This document shows positions 26,401-38,400 of a stretch of 64,000 nucleotides of DNA, in pieces (within the stretch, counting starts at the first letter, position 1; the number at the start of each line of letters is the position of its first letter). The stretch comes from Dasyornis broadbenti (taxonomy: Eukaryota > Chordata > Aves > Passeriformes > Dasyornithidae): positions 200,569-264,568 of the forward strand of contig VZRN01004250.1 in NCBI GenBank assembly GCA_013397935.1, in the 5' to 3' direction. The notes below the pieces were generated by a model. That model saw only the letters and a list, made by a program, of their open reading frames with translations. It had not been told where the DNA came from and did no database searches. A program made the translations under genes and the position numbers.

Positions 26401-29400
26401 ACTTGGGACAAGGAATTCACCTGGAAATCCATCCCAGCTCTCAGCCTTTTGGGACTGGAAAGGAGCAGTGGCCCTGCAGTAAAGGACAGCAATTTCATTC
26501 CGGTAAGGATGTGAAGAGAACTTTCTGTATCTGCCTACCAACACGGGGTTCAGATCTTCTGTGCTGTCAGAGAAGACAGAGACCAGGACCTTCCTCAGAA
26601 CCCTGGGGCTGGACAGCACACTGTGCTCCCACCGAGAGCAAGTTTCAACCTACTTAGAGCTCAGACTCGTCCTGTGCCTCTCAGACTCTTCAGACCTGGT
26701 TTATTTTATCATTTCAGATCCTGTCAGTTTGTCTTTAATTAGCAAGGCTAGAGCACGGCTCCACGGGAGCTTAAATGGGCCTCTTCTTTTAATTAAAATT
26801 TTGGTGTAAGGGCCTGAAATAGCAGGATTTAGAAAGAGCCAGAGCTCCAGCGAAGGAGGACAGTCCCCGTGGATCTGCAGTGACATCCTCCTGGCTCTCA
26901 GGCACTTATCACAGGGGTTTCTTTCCTCCTGAAGCTGATGCTGTCACAACAGGGATGCAAGTCCTGAATGTGACATCAAGTTCCAGTCTAGGCTGTAACC
27001 TTCCAACCTGCTGCTGGATGCTGTGCCCAAACCACAGCGTGTCTGGTTTGGTGGGTGACAGGGGGTCACGGAGAGGTGCTGGAAGTCCGTTCTGCTTTTT
27101 TTTGAAAGGCAAACAGGTTTAAAATTTCCTCTGAAAGGGCATCCAAGAAGGATTCTCTCTGTGCTTTCACAGTAAATTTATTTTCTTATAACTTCAATCA
27201 TGCAGTTGTGAAATAGCTTTGAAAAAGCTGCTGCTCTGTCCCCTGACCCAAATTACTCTCATTTGTGGCAATTTTCTGTCACTCTCCAGAGCCAGAAAAG
27301 CTGTCTGAGTACAGGTCAGCACTGAATCTGAAGCAGAAATTCAAGACTTGGGTCATCCTTGCACGGTATCAATCAATGCTCCAGGATCTGCCATGTGTTC
27401 AGTGGTGGGAATGTTTGCAGCATTGATCTCTCAGTTACTCATGGGGAACAAGCGAACAGGAAATATTTCTTGCTTTGCTTACATCCAAAGCCTTGTCTTG
27501 TAGCCCCAGGGCAATGTTTGCTGGCTGATTTTTCTCCTGTGAAGGGGGGATTGACAGCTTGGGCTGCAGACAGAGGGGGAAGGAGCTGTGCCCAGAGCAG
27601 GGCAGAGGGAACGAGGCAGAGCTGTGGCCATCTGGCTTCGCTTGATCCTCGTGCCATTTTCGTGGGGTTCAGATCTTCCACGAACACGTTGCTCACTCAG
27701 CTCTGATAGGAGCATGTTCAGCTACCACTGACTGGGGGCACCCTGTGGATCCCTGACCATTTTGGCACAGACCTCTGAGGATATTTGGGTATTTTAACTT
27801 CTCCCGCGGTCAGTTTGGTTTGGTCACCTGATGCACCGTGTTCCACAGGAATATAGAGTCCATGTGGAAAACACCGAAAACACTCAGCTCCTTCCTGCTG
27901 GGTACTGGGGTGAGACCACCCAGTTGAGTTTTTGGTATTTAAATAGACTGACACGGCATTTTGACTCCTCAGCGATTGCCCTGATCAGAAATAGGAGTTT
28001 CCAGCAGTAGTGGAAACATCCTGCATCTGCCATGGAACAGCCAGTTCCCAGTTTTGGAAACTGACCCCAGCGCTGTGGGCTCCCCACCCTCCTCCTTCCC
28101 TTCCTACAGGAAGGGCCTGTGGGTTTTCCAGTGGTGGAACAGGAAAAAAGTGGGGATCCTGTTTACCTGCCCACAGAGCTGCTCACATCTGCTTCAAACT
28201 CCACCTTGTCCCATGCTGCTGGTGGCTGTGGCACCTCGGCTGTCAGCTGTCCTGTCTCTGCCGTGCCCTCTGCAAGGAGCCGTGGGGTTTAAGACCCCAG
28301 CACTGGTTCCTGTGTGACTGGGACAGGAAAGTAAGAGCGTGGTCACCCAGAGACCGTGGAGTCTTGGGAGTGGAGGGCATGAGAAGGGTGTTTATTGGCA
28401 CTGCAGAGGGCAAAGTTGGTTTGGCCCTGCCCCGAAACTCCCTTCTGTGTTAGATCCTGGTAACATCCCATGGAACACCAGCTCCCTGGGAGGTGCCAGG
28501 TGGTGTCTGGAATGTGGAGCTTTGGTGGGACTCATGCAAAGCCTCAGCTGGGTTTATTATCTCTCACTGGAGCATGAGAGGACATCGGGCTGGGGCTGTT
28601 TTACTGTGGGCATCCCTTTGCGCTTGTTGGGATGTCTGAATTCTCCCCAGCTGGGGTGGAAGCCAGGAGGATGAGACACGGAGCAGTGAGTGGAGAGGGT
28701 TTGCTGGTGGAAATGCTTCTGGGGAAGGTGAAGGGGAGGCTGGAGTTCTCCCTGTCAGAGCAGGGCACACATGCTGCAGGAGCTGGGTGAGCGGTGCAGC
28801 CTGCCCTGGCTCTGGAACAGCCTCCTCAGCAACAAAAACCTCTCCAGATTTGGCACAATTTGTGGTGTACAGGGCGATGGTGTAAAACACTGCCTTGGGG
28901 GCACAGGTGTTTAACCAGAGCAAAGGAGTCACAGCGGCTTGGGAGCGCATTTGTGTTGGAAAAAACCCGTGTACCTGTGCTCCTGCATCCCCTGGGACGT
29001 GCCCAGCTCTGGAAAGCAGCAGGGCTGCCAAGGGCACGCGGGGACACAGCCGGGGTGGCCTTCTCTGGGACTGCTGGTGGCAGGGAGCTCTTTGTGCTGC
29101 CATTATCTCTGGCCAGTGAGTCGTTCCCCTGGGGTTTGGGGACAGCAGCAGTGGCTCCATGGAGCTTTTTCCCCTGCCAGCCTCGGTGGCTGTTGCTGCA
29201 GAGACACTTGCCCTGGGGCTGGGGAGAAGGCTGTGCTGGGCACGGAGGAGCCCAGGCACTCAGAAAGTCACTGAGGGGCTGCATTCAGCTAAAACGAGCC
29301 CCCGGGCAGCAGTGGTGGCAGCTCTGTGTAGCAGTGGGCTCATCTCGGGCAGCAGAGGGTTTGAGGGAGGTGCAGGGACCAGGATCCGTGTCAGGCTTTC

Positions 29401-32400
29401 CTTGGGAAGGCAGGCAGTGCCCCTGAGGGGTGTGTGCTGTATTCCTGCAGTGTTCAGCGCTGCAGCATCCCAGCAGTGCCCTGCCTGGTGACAGGGCTGT
29501 GGAACCCCTGTGGAACCCCTGCATCCTCAGAGCAGGATGCTCAGGGAACCTGGGCATGTTCCCAGCCAAATCTGCTGCTCTCTGAAATGGGCTGAGCCAA
29601 AAGCCCGGCTCTGCCAATGCATCCCTGACCTGCTGCAACCAGGACAAGGTGCCCCGAGCAGGGAGAGTGGCACTGCCAGCAGGCAGTGAGTAGCACTTAA
29701 CTCTATTTAATTAAATTTGGGAGGCTTTTTCTTATGGCCTATTTTAATTTTTTTTTTTTTTTGGACAGTTGCTTAACGGGGAAAGTGAGCTGGGGAAGAG
29801 AAGCTGTCCTTGTTTAAAAGGGCCTACCCTTAGCCCATAAATCTGGGCCACATCTACTGGTACGTGCTGGTGCTTTGTGTAGCCCTGGCAAGGAAAACAG
29901 GCATAAATACCACTTTATAGCTGTTCTGCTTTGCTCCATGGATCTGGATCAGTGTCTCTCTCCCTCCTAATCGGGTTAGTTTTCTTTTGATCTACCTCTG
30001 TTAAGGAAATCTAAACTGATTTAGCTATTCCCATCCATTTTCCATTTGCCTGATGGCTCTTTCCACCAGGCTGTCTCAGCTCTACCCTAATTACTGTTGA
30101 GTTGTCTGATGCTGTAGCAGGTGACACTCTGCTGTAGAACTTTGTAAATCTTAACCAATATTCACTGGGAATTCTCTTTGGCAGATGTTTTGTTTCATTT
30201 TTGGACAGATTAGTTTTAAATTGGCAAATGCACTGGGCTGAAGGAGAAGACAATTGCCACTAGCTGCCGAAAAGAAAACACTAATTATCAATCATGTTTT
30301 ATTGAACCTCTGTTGAACTGATTTGCTGTAGAAAACATAATTTTCTTGTGGTCTAGCTTCAGGACATCTGATTTTTGAGAGTTCTGCTCTCTTGATAGTG
30401 GTGATGTATGCTACAGCATAGAAGAGAGTTAAAAATCAGCTCGGGATTAAAATCCATGACGTCTTGGAATTTTAATCACCTGGTTTTAGGAACATAAACC
30501 CATTTTCTATGCTGATGTGCCATAAAATCATTGCAGATGCGTCTTCCTTGTTACTTCTGCATGAAGGGCCCGTCCCTGCACGTGATTTACAGCACTCCCA
30601 GCCACAGCAGAGTTCGGTGAATGCCGTGGCTTGTTTGTTTTCTCTCAGTAGGCCCCAGCTTTCAATACTGTGAGACAAGATAAGAAGAGCTGGGGGAAAT
30701 CTCAGTGTTCCTGCCTTGCTGTGGGGCTTGGCTGCGCTTCCCGTGGCTCGGAGCAGCGGCAAAGCGGCCTGCCTCTGGAATCACCTGCATTTTGCAAAGG
30801 TGCTGGTAAAATCATGAGGTAGATCAGGTGTTCAGCGAGTTATCACCCACTGTGGTTACGTGTGGTGTCTAAGATCTCTCTCGCTGTGCTCCTGGTGTCT
30901 GTAACTCACTCACACCGGCCGCTGGGAGAGGCAGCGGGAGGCAAAGGGGCATCTTCCCAGCTGGCTCATGCAGCCCCTTCCTGACTGCAGACTGGGCTGG
31001 TTTTTGTCTTGGGATAAACCCAGCTGGGCAGGTTTTACCCAGCTGTTTTTTTTTTGTTAAAAGAAAGTGTCGTCTGTGAGGGGAGATCCTGTACCCTGTG
31101 TGGTATGGACACGTGGGAGCTGGCCCAGGAGTGTGGCCAAGTAGGACTGGTCAGTGGGTCAGTGTAGCCTGGCCCCTGTCCATCACTGCTGGTGTTTTAG
31201 TGTTGGGAATGTGCTTCATCAACAGCAAATTTCTCCTTATTTCCAGCAAGGCTGAGGGGAAAGAAGGGATTTCCAGCCAAGGAGCTGGGAAACCTTGTCA
31301 TTCAAATCCACTCTCCGAAGAAACTCCTCGATTTTAAACGCTCTGGGTGGGGGAAGGAGGGATCAGGTGGTTGCAAAGCATCTCAAAACTGCTGACAGTG
31401 TAAGCACCTCCTTATGAGGGCTCCTGTTCCTTTGAAGAGCCTCCTTTAAATGCTCCTGGAATTTTACTGCTGAGTGAAACCCAAGGGAAGGTTTGTGCAT
31501 CGTGCTGAGCTGCTCGGGGGCTCAGCTCTGTCTGAATTCCCATCTGACCAGGGCTCTCCTGGCTGGTGCTGGGGAACAGGAGGAGCAGATGGCTTTGCCT
31601 TGCCTCTTCCCCCTTCTCAGGGTGACTCTGCAGTTCCCAGCTGCTGGGATTTGCCTGAGTGTGCTGAGCTTTCATCTCTGCTTTTATGGGTGCATCATTT
31701 TTCAGACTCTCTGGTGCAGATGTTCCTCTTAATGTCTTTGTTGTGCATCACAGCCGCAAAACACCTCAAACCAATCTGGTTTGTTGGGTCTGTGTAGGGA
31801 AAGAGCCCTCCTGAGGAGCTGGGGTGCTGGAAGAGGCAGCACCAGCTGTTCCTTTGTGTGTCCTTCAACCCCGAAGTGGGTGGTGATGTGTGGAGAGCTC
31901 AGACACCAAAACACGTCCGCCCCTGAGTTGTATTTTGCACAGATGATGCAATTTATGCAACCAGGGCCCATTTTAACTTCACTTTTTGCTGGTGGTCCCT
32001 TTCCTCCCAGCTATGCTGGATGGAGGAAAGGTTACAGTCCTGTTGGGATGTGGGGCCAAGCTGGGGTGGCAGCAGCCAGGGCAGGAGATGTGTGCAGCCT
32101 TCACGTGCTCACTTTTCAAAGGGGGACAACCAGAATTTGGTTCAGGGTTTGTAGGTCAGGTTTCCATTACACAACTGTGCTGGTTGCAGCTGCTCGTGTG
32201 AGATCCAGACCTCGCTGGATGCTCCTGGTGGGGTGGGCTCCTTTCCCGGCAATGATTCTTCATGATCAGATGAACAGGAAGAAACAGGATTTCTCTGTTA
32301 TGGCACTAATTGGGTGCTGATGGAGGGTTGGAGTGGGATTGCTTCGGTCTGTGAAAGGTGGGAAACTTCTCAAAAGCATTTTTTACAAACTGCTGACTGG

Positions 32401-35400
32401 AAAAATAATAATTTCCTTTAAGCCTGTGTTTTCCCCAGACAAAGGTGAACCAAAAATTGTTAGGGAGGGGTCTTGTGATCACAGCTCGAACAATGAGGAT
32501 CAGCTCTCCCACATTTCCCAAAACACACACAAGTGCTCTTGGCACAAGTCACCCTGAGCAGGTGGGTCTCTGCCCATGCCTTCAGGACAGGATTTGTGTG
32601 AGGAAGGTTACACCTCTGGTTTAGTGAGTGAGAGTACAACCCTCCCACTTAATTTCACAAGGGATGAAATGGCCCGTGATGTCTCCAGGAGCCAGAGCGC
32701 TTGGATTCCTGTCCTTGGGTTGGTCTGTAGGGGCCCTGTCCCCTTGGCTAGCCAGCCCCACTCCTGTTAGTGAAGGGCTTGCACTCAAAAACGACTTTAG
32801 TAGGGTGCTGCAGGCCTCTTCTGCCGGGTGTTGGGTGGCAGAAACACAGGAGAAGCTGCCAGGGCAGTGCTGGGTCCAGCCCAAGCGATGGCGCAGGGCT
32901 GCACATCCGCCCATTCCTGTGCATTCCCAGTCAGCTCCTGGTCCCCTTTGCTGTCACTGGGATCCATGTGTGCCACCTGTAATTAGCGCTGCCAGCAGAG
33001 CGGTGAAAGCAGCCACTTCAGCGTTAATTACTTTAATGAACTTACCGAGGTGGGTTGAGCTCCTGAAGCACTTTGTTGTTACTGTAAATGTTCAAGTCAA
33101 AATATTAGACCGCGCAGTCAGGGGGGAAATGATGCAGAGCTGGAGCCTGGCTTTCCTCTTGTCTTAATGCTCAAAATTGGGGTTATTTGAGTTAATTTGG
33201 TCGTGGAGCCTCCTCAAGCAGCATGGCAGGAGAGAGTGAGGATGCTCTCTCCCCCTTTACTCCTCGGTGTAAGGGATGTGCAATCTGCCATTCAAGCCCG
33301 GGAGATGGATGTCACCATTCCTGCGCTGTGACAGCTCCAAGGTGGGCCGTGGTGCTCAGGCCCTTGTAGTGCTAAATATGTAATGAAAAACTCCCCGATG
33401 AGAGGGATGTGCTGGTGAGGGAGCTCTCAGAAGCAAGCAGGATGGGATAAAACGGCTCATTAACAGCACTGGGTTTAGTACAGAAATAAGTAGAGTTTTC
33501 ACCGCTGCTGGGAGGAGAATGGTCCTGCTCTTGCTAGTGGCAAAACTTAATGGGGAATTTTAATGGCTGTTAATTATTTTGCAAACTGCGGTTTTATTGG
33601 GAAATGTGATATAGTTTGGCAAAATGGAGCTGTTCTCCACTGGTGCAGAAAGGAAAACCAGAACTCCTCTGAGCTGCTGCAGAGGCTGGGGGAGGCATTT
33701 CACTTGCGATTCTGACGTCGAGGCTTGGTCTTTCATCCCGGGACAAGAGTCGTCTCACAGGGAGGAAGGGAGAGAAGTCAACAGACGGTCGGACTTGATC
33801 ATATTTAAAGTCTTTTCCAATCTTAGCAGTTGTGTGGTTCTAAGTGGGATAGACTGTGCTCTCTCTGCTCCCTGCTGCTGCCTGTAACTCCTTGTCCCAG
33901 CATCAAGGAGTTGTGGCTTCAATGTTCAGATACGGCTCTGATAAGTGGGGTGCTTTAAACCTGGGTAAGAGCTGCAGGAGTGACGTATTTTTTAATTTGG
34001 TGATCTAAATGATGTATTTTGTTAATATATATAATAATAATATAATTATATAACACATAATATAATAGATATAATTTTAGTAATAATAATAGATCAGTGT
34101 GTAAGCACAAAGCAATGAATTAAAAATAAATCAGTGTATGCACAGAGAGTGAAGTGCTCATCTCACATCAGTGACCTTAGAAGCACTAAGGCAAAGCACT
34201 TTCTGGAGGAGACTTTCAGCTCTTTTCCTCTTTGTATTCAGTAAAAGGCTCCCAGACTGCTCCTGGAGGCTGTAAAGTTCTGAGCTCACACCCCCACTCT
34301 GAGCTGCTGTAGGTTTGGACCCCAGAGCTCTCCTTCCCTGAGGGATCATCGCTATTTCCCTACCAGGACACAGAGAGGGAGCGAGTTTTCTTTGCCCAGC
34401 ATCAATCTGAAACGGTTTGCTGAGTTCAGGCTGTATTATGCAGATGAAAGGTTGAAGCTGATGGAGATGGCTTTTGAAGGAGAGGTGAAAAAGGAAAGTG
34501 CTCCCAACCCCGTGCTCAGTTCCTTTCTTTTCTGCATCAAAGTGCCGGAAGCTCAGCAGAGGGGAGCTGGCAGCAAAAGCTGTCCTGGGTTCACATGAGG
34601 CTGCACTTTGGTGTCTGTGCACAGGGCAGGGGTGGGTGAACACAGCCAGCTGGGCTTTTTTTTTTTTTTTTGCCTTTCTAAAGTCTAAATGACCTGTCAA
34701 GCTCTAGAGCTGCCTCCCAGCAGTCCCAAAGCTCTGTTGCATCACCCAGCCTGGGAACAGCATCTTCTGCCTCTTGAGGTGATGGCAAGCAGAAATCATG
34801 TGGAGCTTGGGGCGAGAGTTGTTTGAGAGAGTTTTCAGCTTTGAGTGATGGAGCAGCTGAGATGATTATTAAAACAAGGTGGTCTGTGTGCACAGCACTC
34901 GACATTCAGGTTATAGACCAAGCCATCACTGTGTGCCTGCTTGCTTTGACCAAATTTGAAGGCTTTTTTGCAGTCTCTGTCTCATTTATTATAAGCATTA
35001 CTGTAGCTGTGAAAAAAAACCTGTATTTCTGCCAAGCTCAGGTGCTAATTTTTGATTCAATTTTTAAACTCATGAGCTGGTTTTCATGCAGTGCTGAATA
35101 TCTCTGGTGATGATCACAGATAAACTCTCTTGGCTTCTCCGACAAGAGTTTGCTGGCAACCAAGGGACACTGGATTTTGGGGATTTCTTTGGGATTGGAG
35201 GTGTTTGACCTGGAGAGCAAATTTGAATGCATTGCTTTGTTAATTGAAGAAACTGTGGACTCTGTGATTTGTCTGTGTGACAGGTGCTGAAATGAAGGTT
35301 GAAAGAGCAGTGGTTGGAAGATCTGGGGGAATAGTGAGACTTGATCAGCCCTTAAATATTGCAAACTTCTGAGGCTTGGGCATGTGAGAGTAGAGATAAA

Positions 35401-38400
35401 AAAGAGCTGTTTTAGCACTGCGGCTTCAGCTGCTTTGTCCAATTGCTCTTAGCTGAACATCAGAAGGGATGGGGGACAGTGGAGTTCCCTTGTGCTTAAA
35501 GGGCAGAGCTGGGACCTGGGGCTCAAGGGCAGTGTCACAGCTGTGCCATGCACTGTCACTGTGACCTTGGCCAAGAAAAGTCCCTGAGCCTCCAGAGCCT
35601 TGGTCTAACTTGGGTTGAGACGTCACAGCAGTGAAACGAGGCAAAAACTGACTATAAAATCCCAGGAGACAGCCTGGAGCTCACTCCAGCAGCACTTTGG
35701 GAGATCTCTGGGTGAAAGGTGCTGTTGAAATCCAAAGCTCTGAAATGTGTAAAATTCGCTGCTGAATAATTGCAGGTAGCAAAAGCAGAAGGGTTGCTAA
35801 GGATTGCCACTGCTTCCCTGGTAAAGTTTAGGTTGCTGCTAAACTTGCATGAAAGTTTTCTCTGTGATGTTTGTTTTTTAAAATGAAACCACCTCCTGCC
35901 TTTATCTGATATTTAAAAAGGTGGGGGCTGATTTTCTGCTTTTATAGTAATTTCCCTTCCCTCACTGCGTGGCAATTTCCAGTTAGAAACAGCGCTGAGG
36001 AGCAGAGGGTGAGGTTTGTGCAGATTATTCTGTAACTGCTGGCACATCCCTTGTGGTTTCCCGTGTGGGTAATGGTGTGAGACACATCGGGGCTGGCAGC
36101 AGCTCCTGCTGTGGCCGTGCCACACCCAGCTCTGCCCTCGCAGGTGCTCACACCTTGGCCTCGTGGCACCCTGGCTCAGGAGAGCAGCCATCCACGGGAG
36201 CAGGCCTAAGGGTGTGGAGTGGATCTGTAGCTCTTAAAGATCTTCATCCCCAGTGTACGCATCCTAAACGAAAAGGAGACAAAGTTGGAGGGGGGGAGAA
36301 AGATAAACAAGCAGTGTTGGCTGAGGTCAGAGTGGAGAAGGTACTGGAATAGCCAGAGCAGGTGGAGAAAAGAGAGCAGGGCTCTCTAAAGCCCAGGGTG
36401 TGGTTAGAGAGGCACCACACAGAACAGGAGTCTCTGAAGCAGGGCAGGAGGAGAGCCTGGTCTGCTGTGAGCTCCTGGGATGTGCTCAGCAGGCTGTCAC
36501 TGCAGGGAATGGTTTGATATTAACTCCGGGCAGCTTGAAAAGCAGATCTGTATTTCCCCACCCTCCACCACAACCTCTTTTCAGTTACTCTAAGTAGAAA
36601 GTTTCCTGTTTTATAATTGAGACCCTTACAAACATTCATGCGGTTCAGGTCACCGTACAGCTGCTTAGCTGGGGCCATGGGATGCCTGAAATACGAGCTG
36701 GGGCAGAGGCTGTTGGCTCTGGAACCTAAGAGCACTTTCAAATGGCAGTAGGAACTATTTCCTGCTCCACAGAGCACACTGGAGTATCCTCTTGCAAATA
36801 CTGACAGTCTGGCTCAGTGTGGAGGCTGGAGGGGGCCACTGCAATTCTGCTCCTCTGATCATCACCTGTTGTGTTAATGTAGCTGGGGAGGTTCTTCATG
36901 GACTCAGACAGCTGCAGAAGCTTCCCTCCTGACACCACTGCTCCCTTTTATCTAAAAACTTCTTAGGCTGTCATTTCTATTAAAGCCAATTAATTTTTTA
37001 TGACGCTTTTCCTTTTTGGTACCCTGAAAGACTTAATTTCTAATAAGCTTAGTACAGACAGGTGCTGACTGCTGCGTGTCCCAGCAGATGGATTTTGGTC
37101 TGACACATCAAAAGTTGTTTCTGAGCACGTATAGAAGTGAGATCCTCTGTGCTGCTCAGATAAAAGGCACGTGTTGATGTTGTGTTGTCTGGACGGATTT
37201 GCAGGAAGTCACGACTTCCAAGAAGTGCTTTCTGTAGGAGGAAAGCTGGAAGTAGCCAGAGGAGTAGGAGAACAGGAGGTCCTGGTTGAGTTACTCACTC
37301 TGTAGGTGCCTTTTGTCTCGTTCTGCCTGGGAAGAATAAAACGTGTTGCTCACCTGCTGGGCCCATCAAACCCAAAATTCCAGGTGTGAACTCAGGAGAT
37401 GGGGGATGCAGGTGCCCATCAAGCTGCTGCTGGAGGACGTGGCTGTCCATCATCCCTCACTTTGTGTTGTTTCCTGCTCAGGCCACTGGCTCGTGTGGCT
37501 TCAACCACAGCAGGACCATTCCCTCTGTGAACGATCCCACCCTAAAAGCCAGCGCTGCTCTGCTGCTTGCCAAGCTCCTGAGTCATCCTTGGGAAGCTTG
37601 GCCTTGGTTTGCTTGGTCCATGCCTCCCGAAGTCTGAGTTCATATATTTTTTTTTAGTACTCTTTCAATCAGGACCGTTCAAATAACTACTCCGAAATGC
37701 CTCGTAAAGAGAGAAGAGGCTCTTTGGCAGCCCAGGTGTTTCTGTCACGGTGATATTGGGGAATCTGCTTTCCTGGCTCCCTGCCCACAGCAATGCTGCT
37801 GAAGGCAGCTGAGCCCGAAGGTTATATAAAACACTCATCCCTTTCCAATCCCATCATCTGTTTCAAAACCATCCCAAAGTGATTTATTTTTTCTTCCAAT
37901 AACAGATGACAAATGGGAAACCAGGGAAGTAAACTTTGACTTTAATTTTGCTCTATGTACTTAACGTTTCCAGTGTGGACCAATTTCACTGTTAGTCTGA
38001 CAGGAGAAGAGGATCCAGGACATTTTAGAACACGACACTATTTCTTAGAAAGGTGTATCAGATGTCAGCACCCTCTAATTTTTATTTTCCCTGTTGAAGT
38101 AAATTTGGCTTTGTTTCTGCTGTGCCCTTGGAGCACTGTGGCTGCAGATGTGACTTGCACACTTCCTTATCCCAGTAATCCCAGGTGGATGGCAGCCATT
38201 AAAGAAAAATGCTTCATCATCACTGGCACTAAGTGGATTATCAGAGCTTGAAGTCCTGCACGCAGAACGGGAAGAATGTGGGATGCAGAAGGATGTGGGG
38301 ACCAGGCTGTGGCCCATCTATCCGAGAAGCACATGGAGGACAATGCTACATGTCCCTTTGTAGCATTCCTCTTGTTGCCCTGGTGCTACAGCGATGGATA

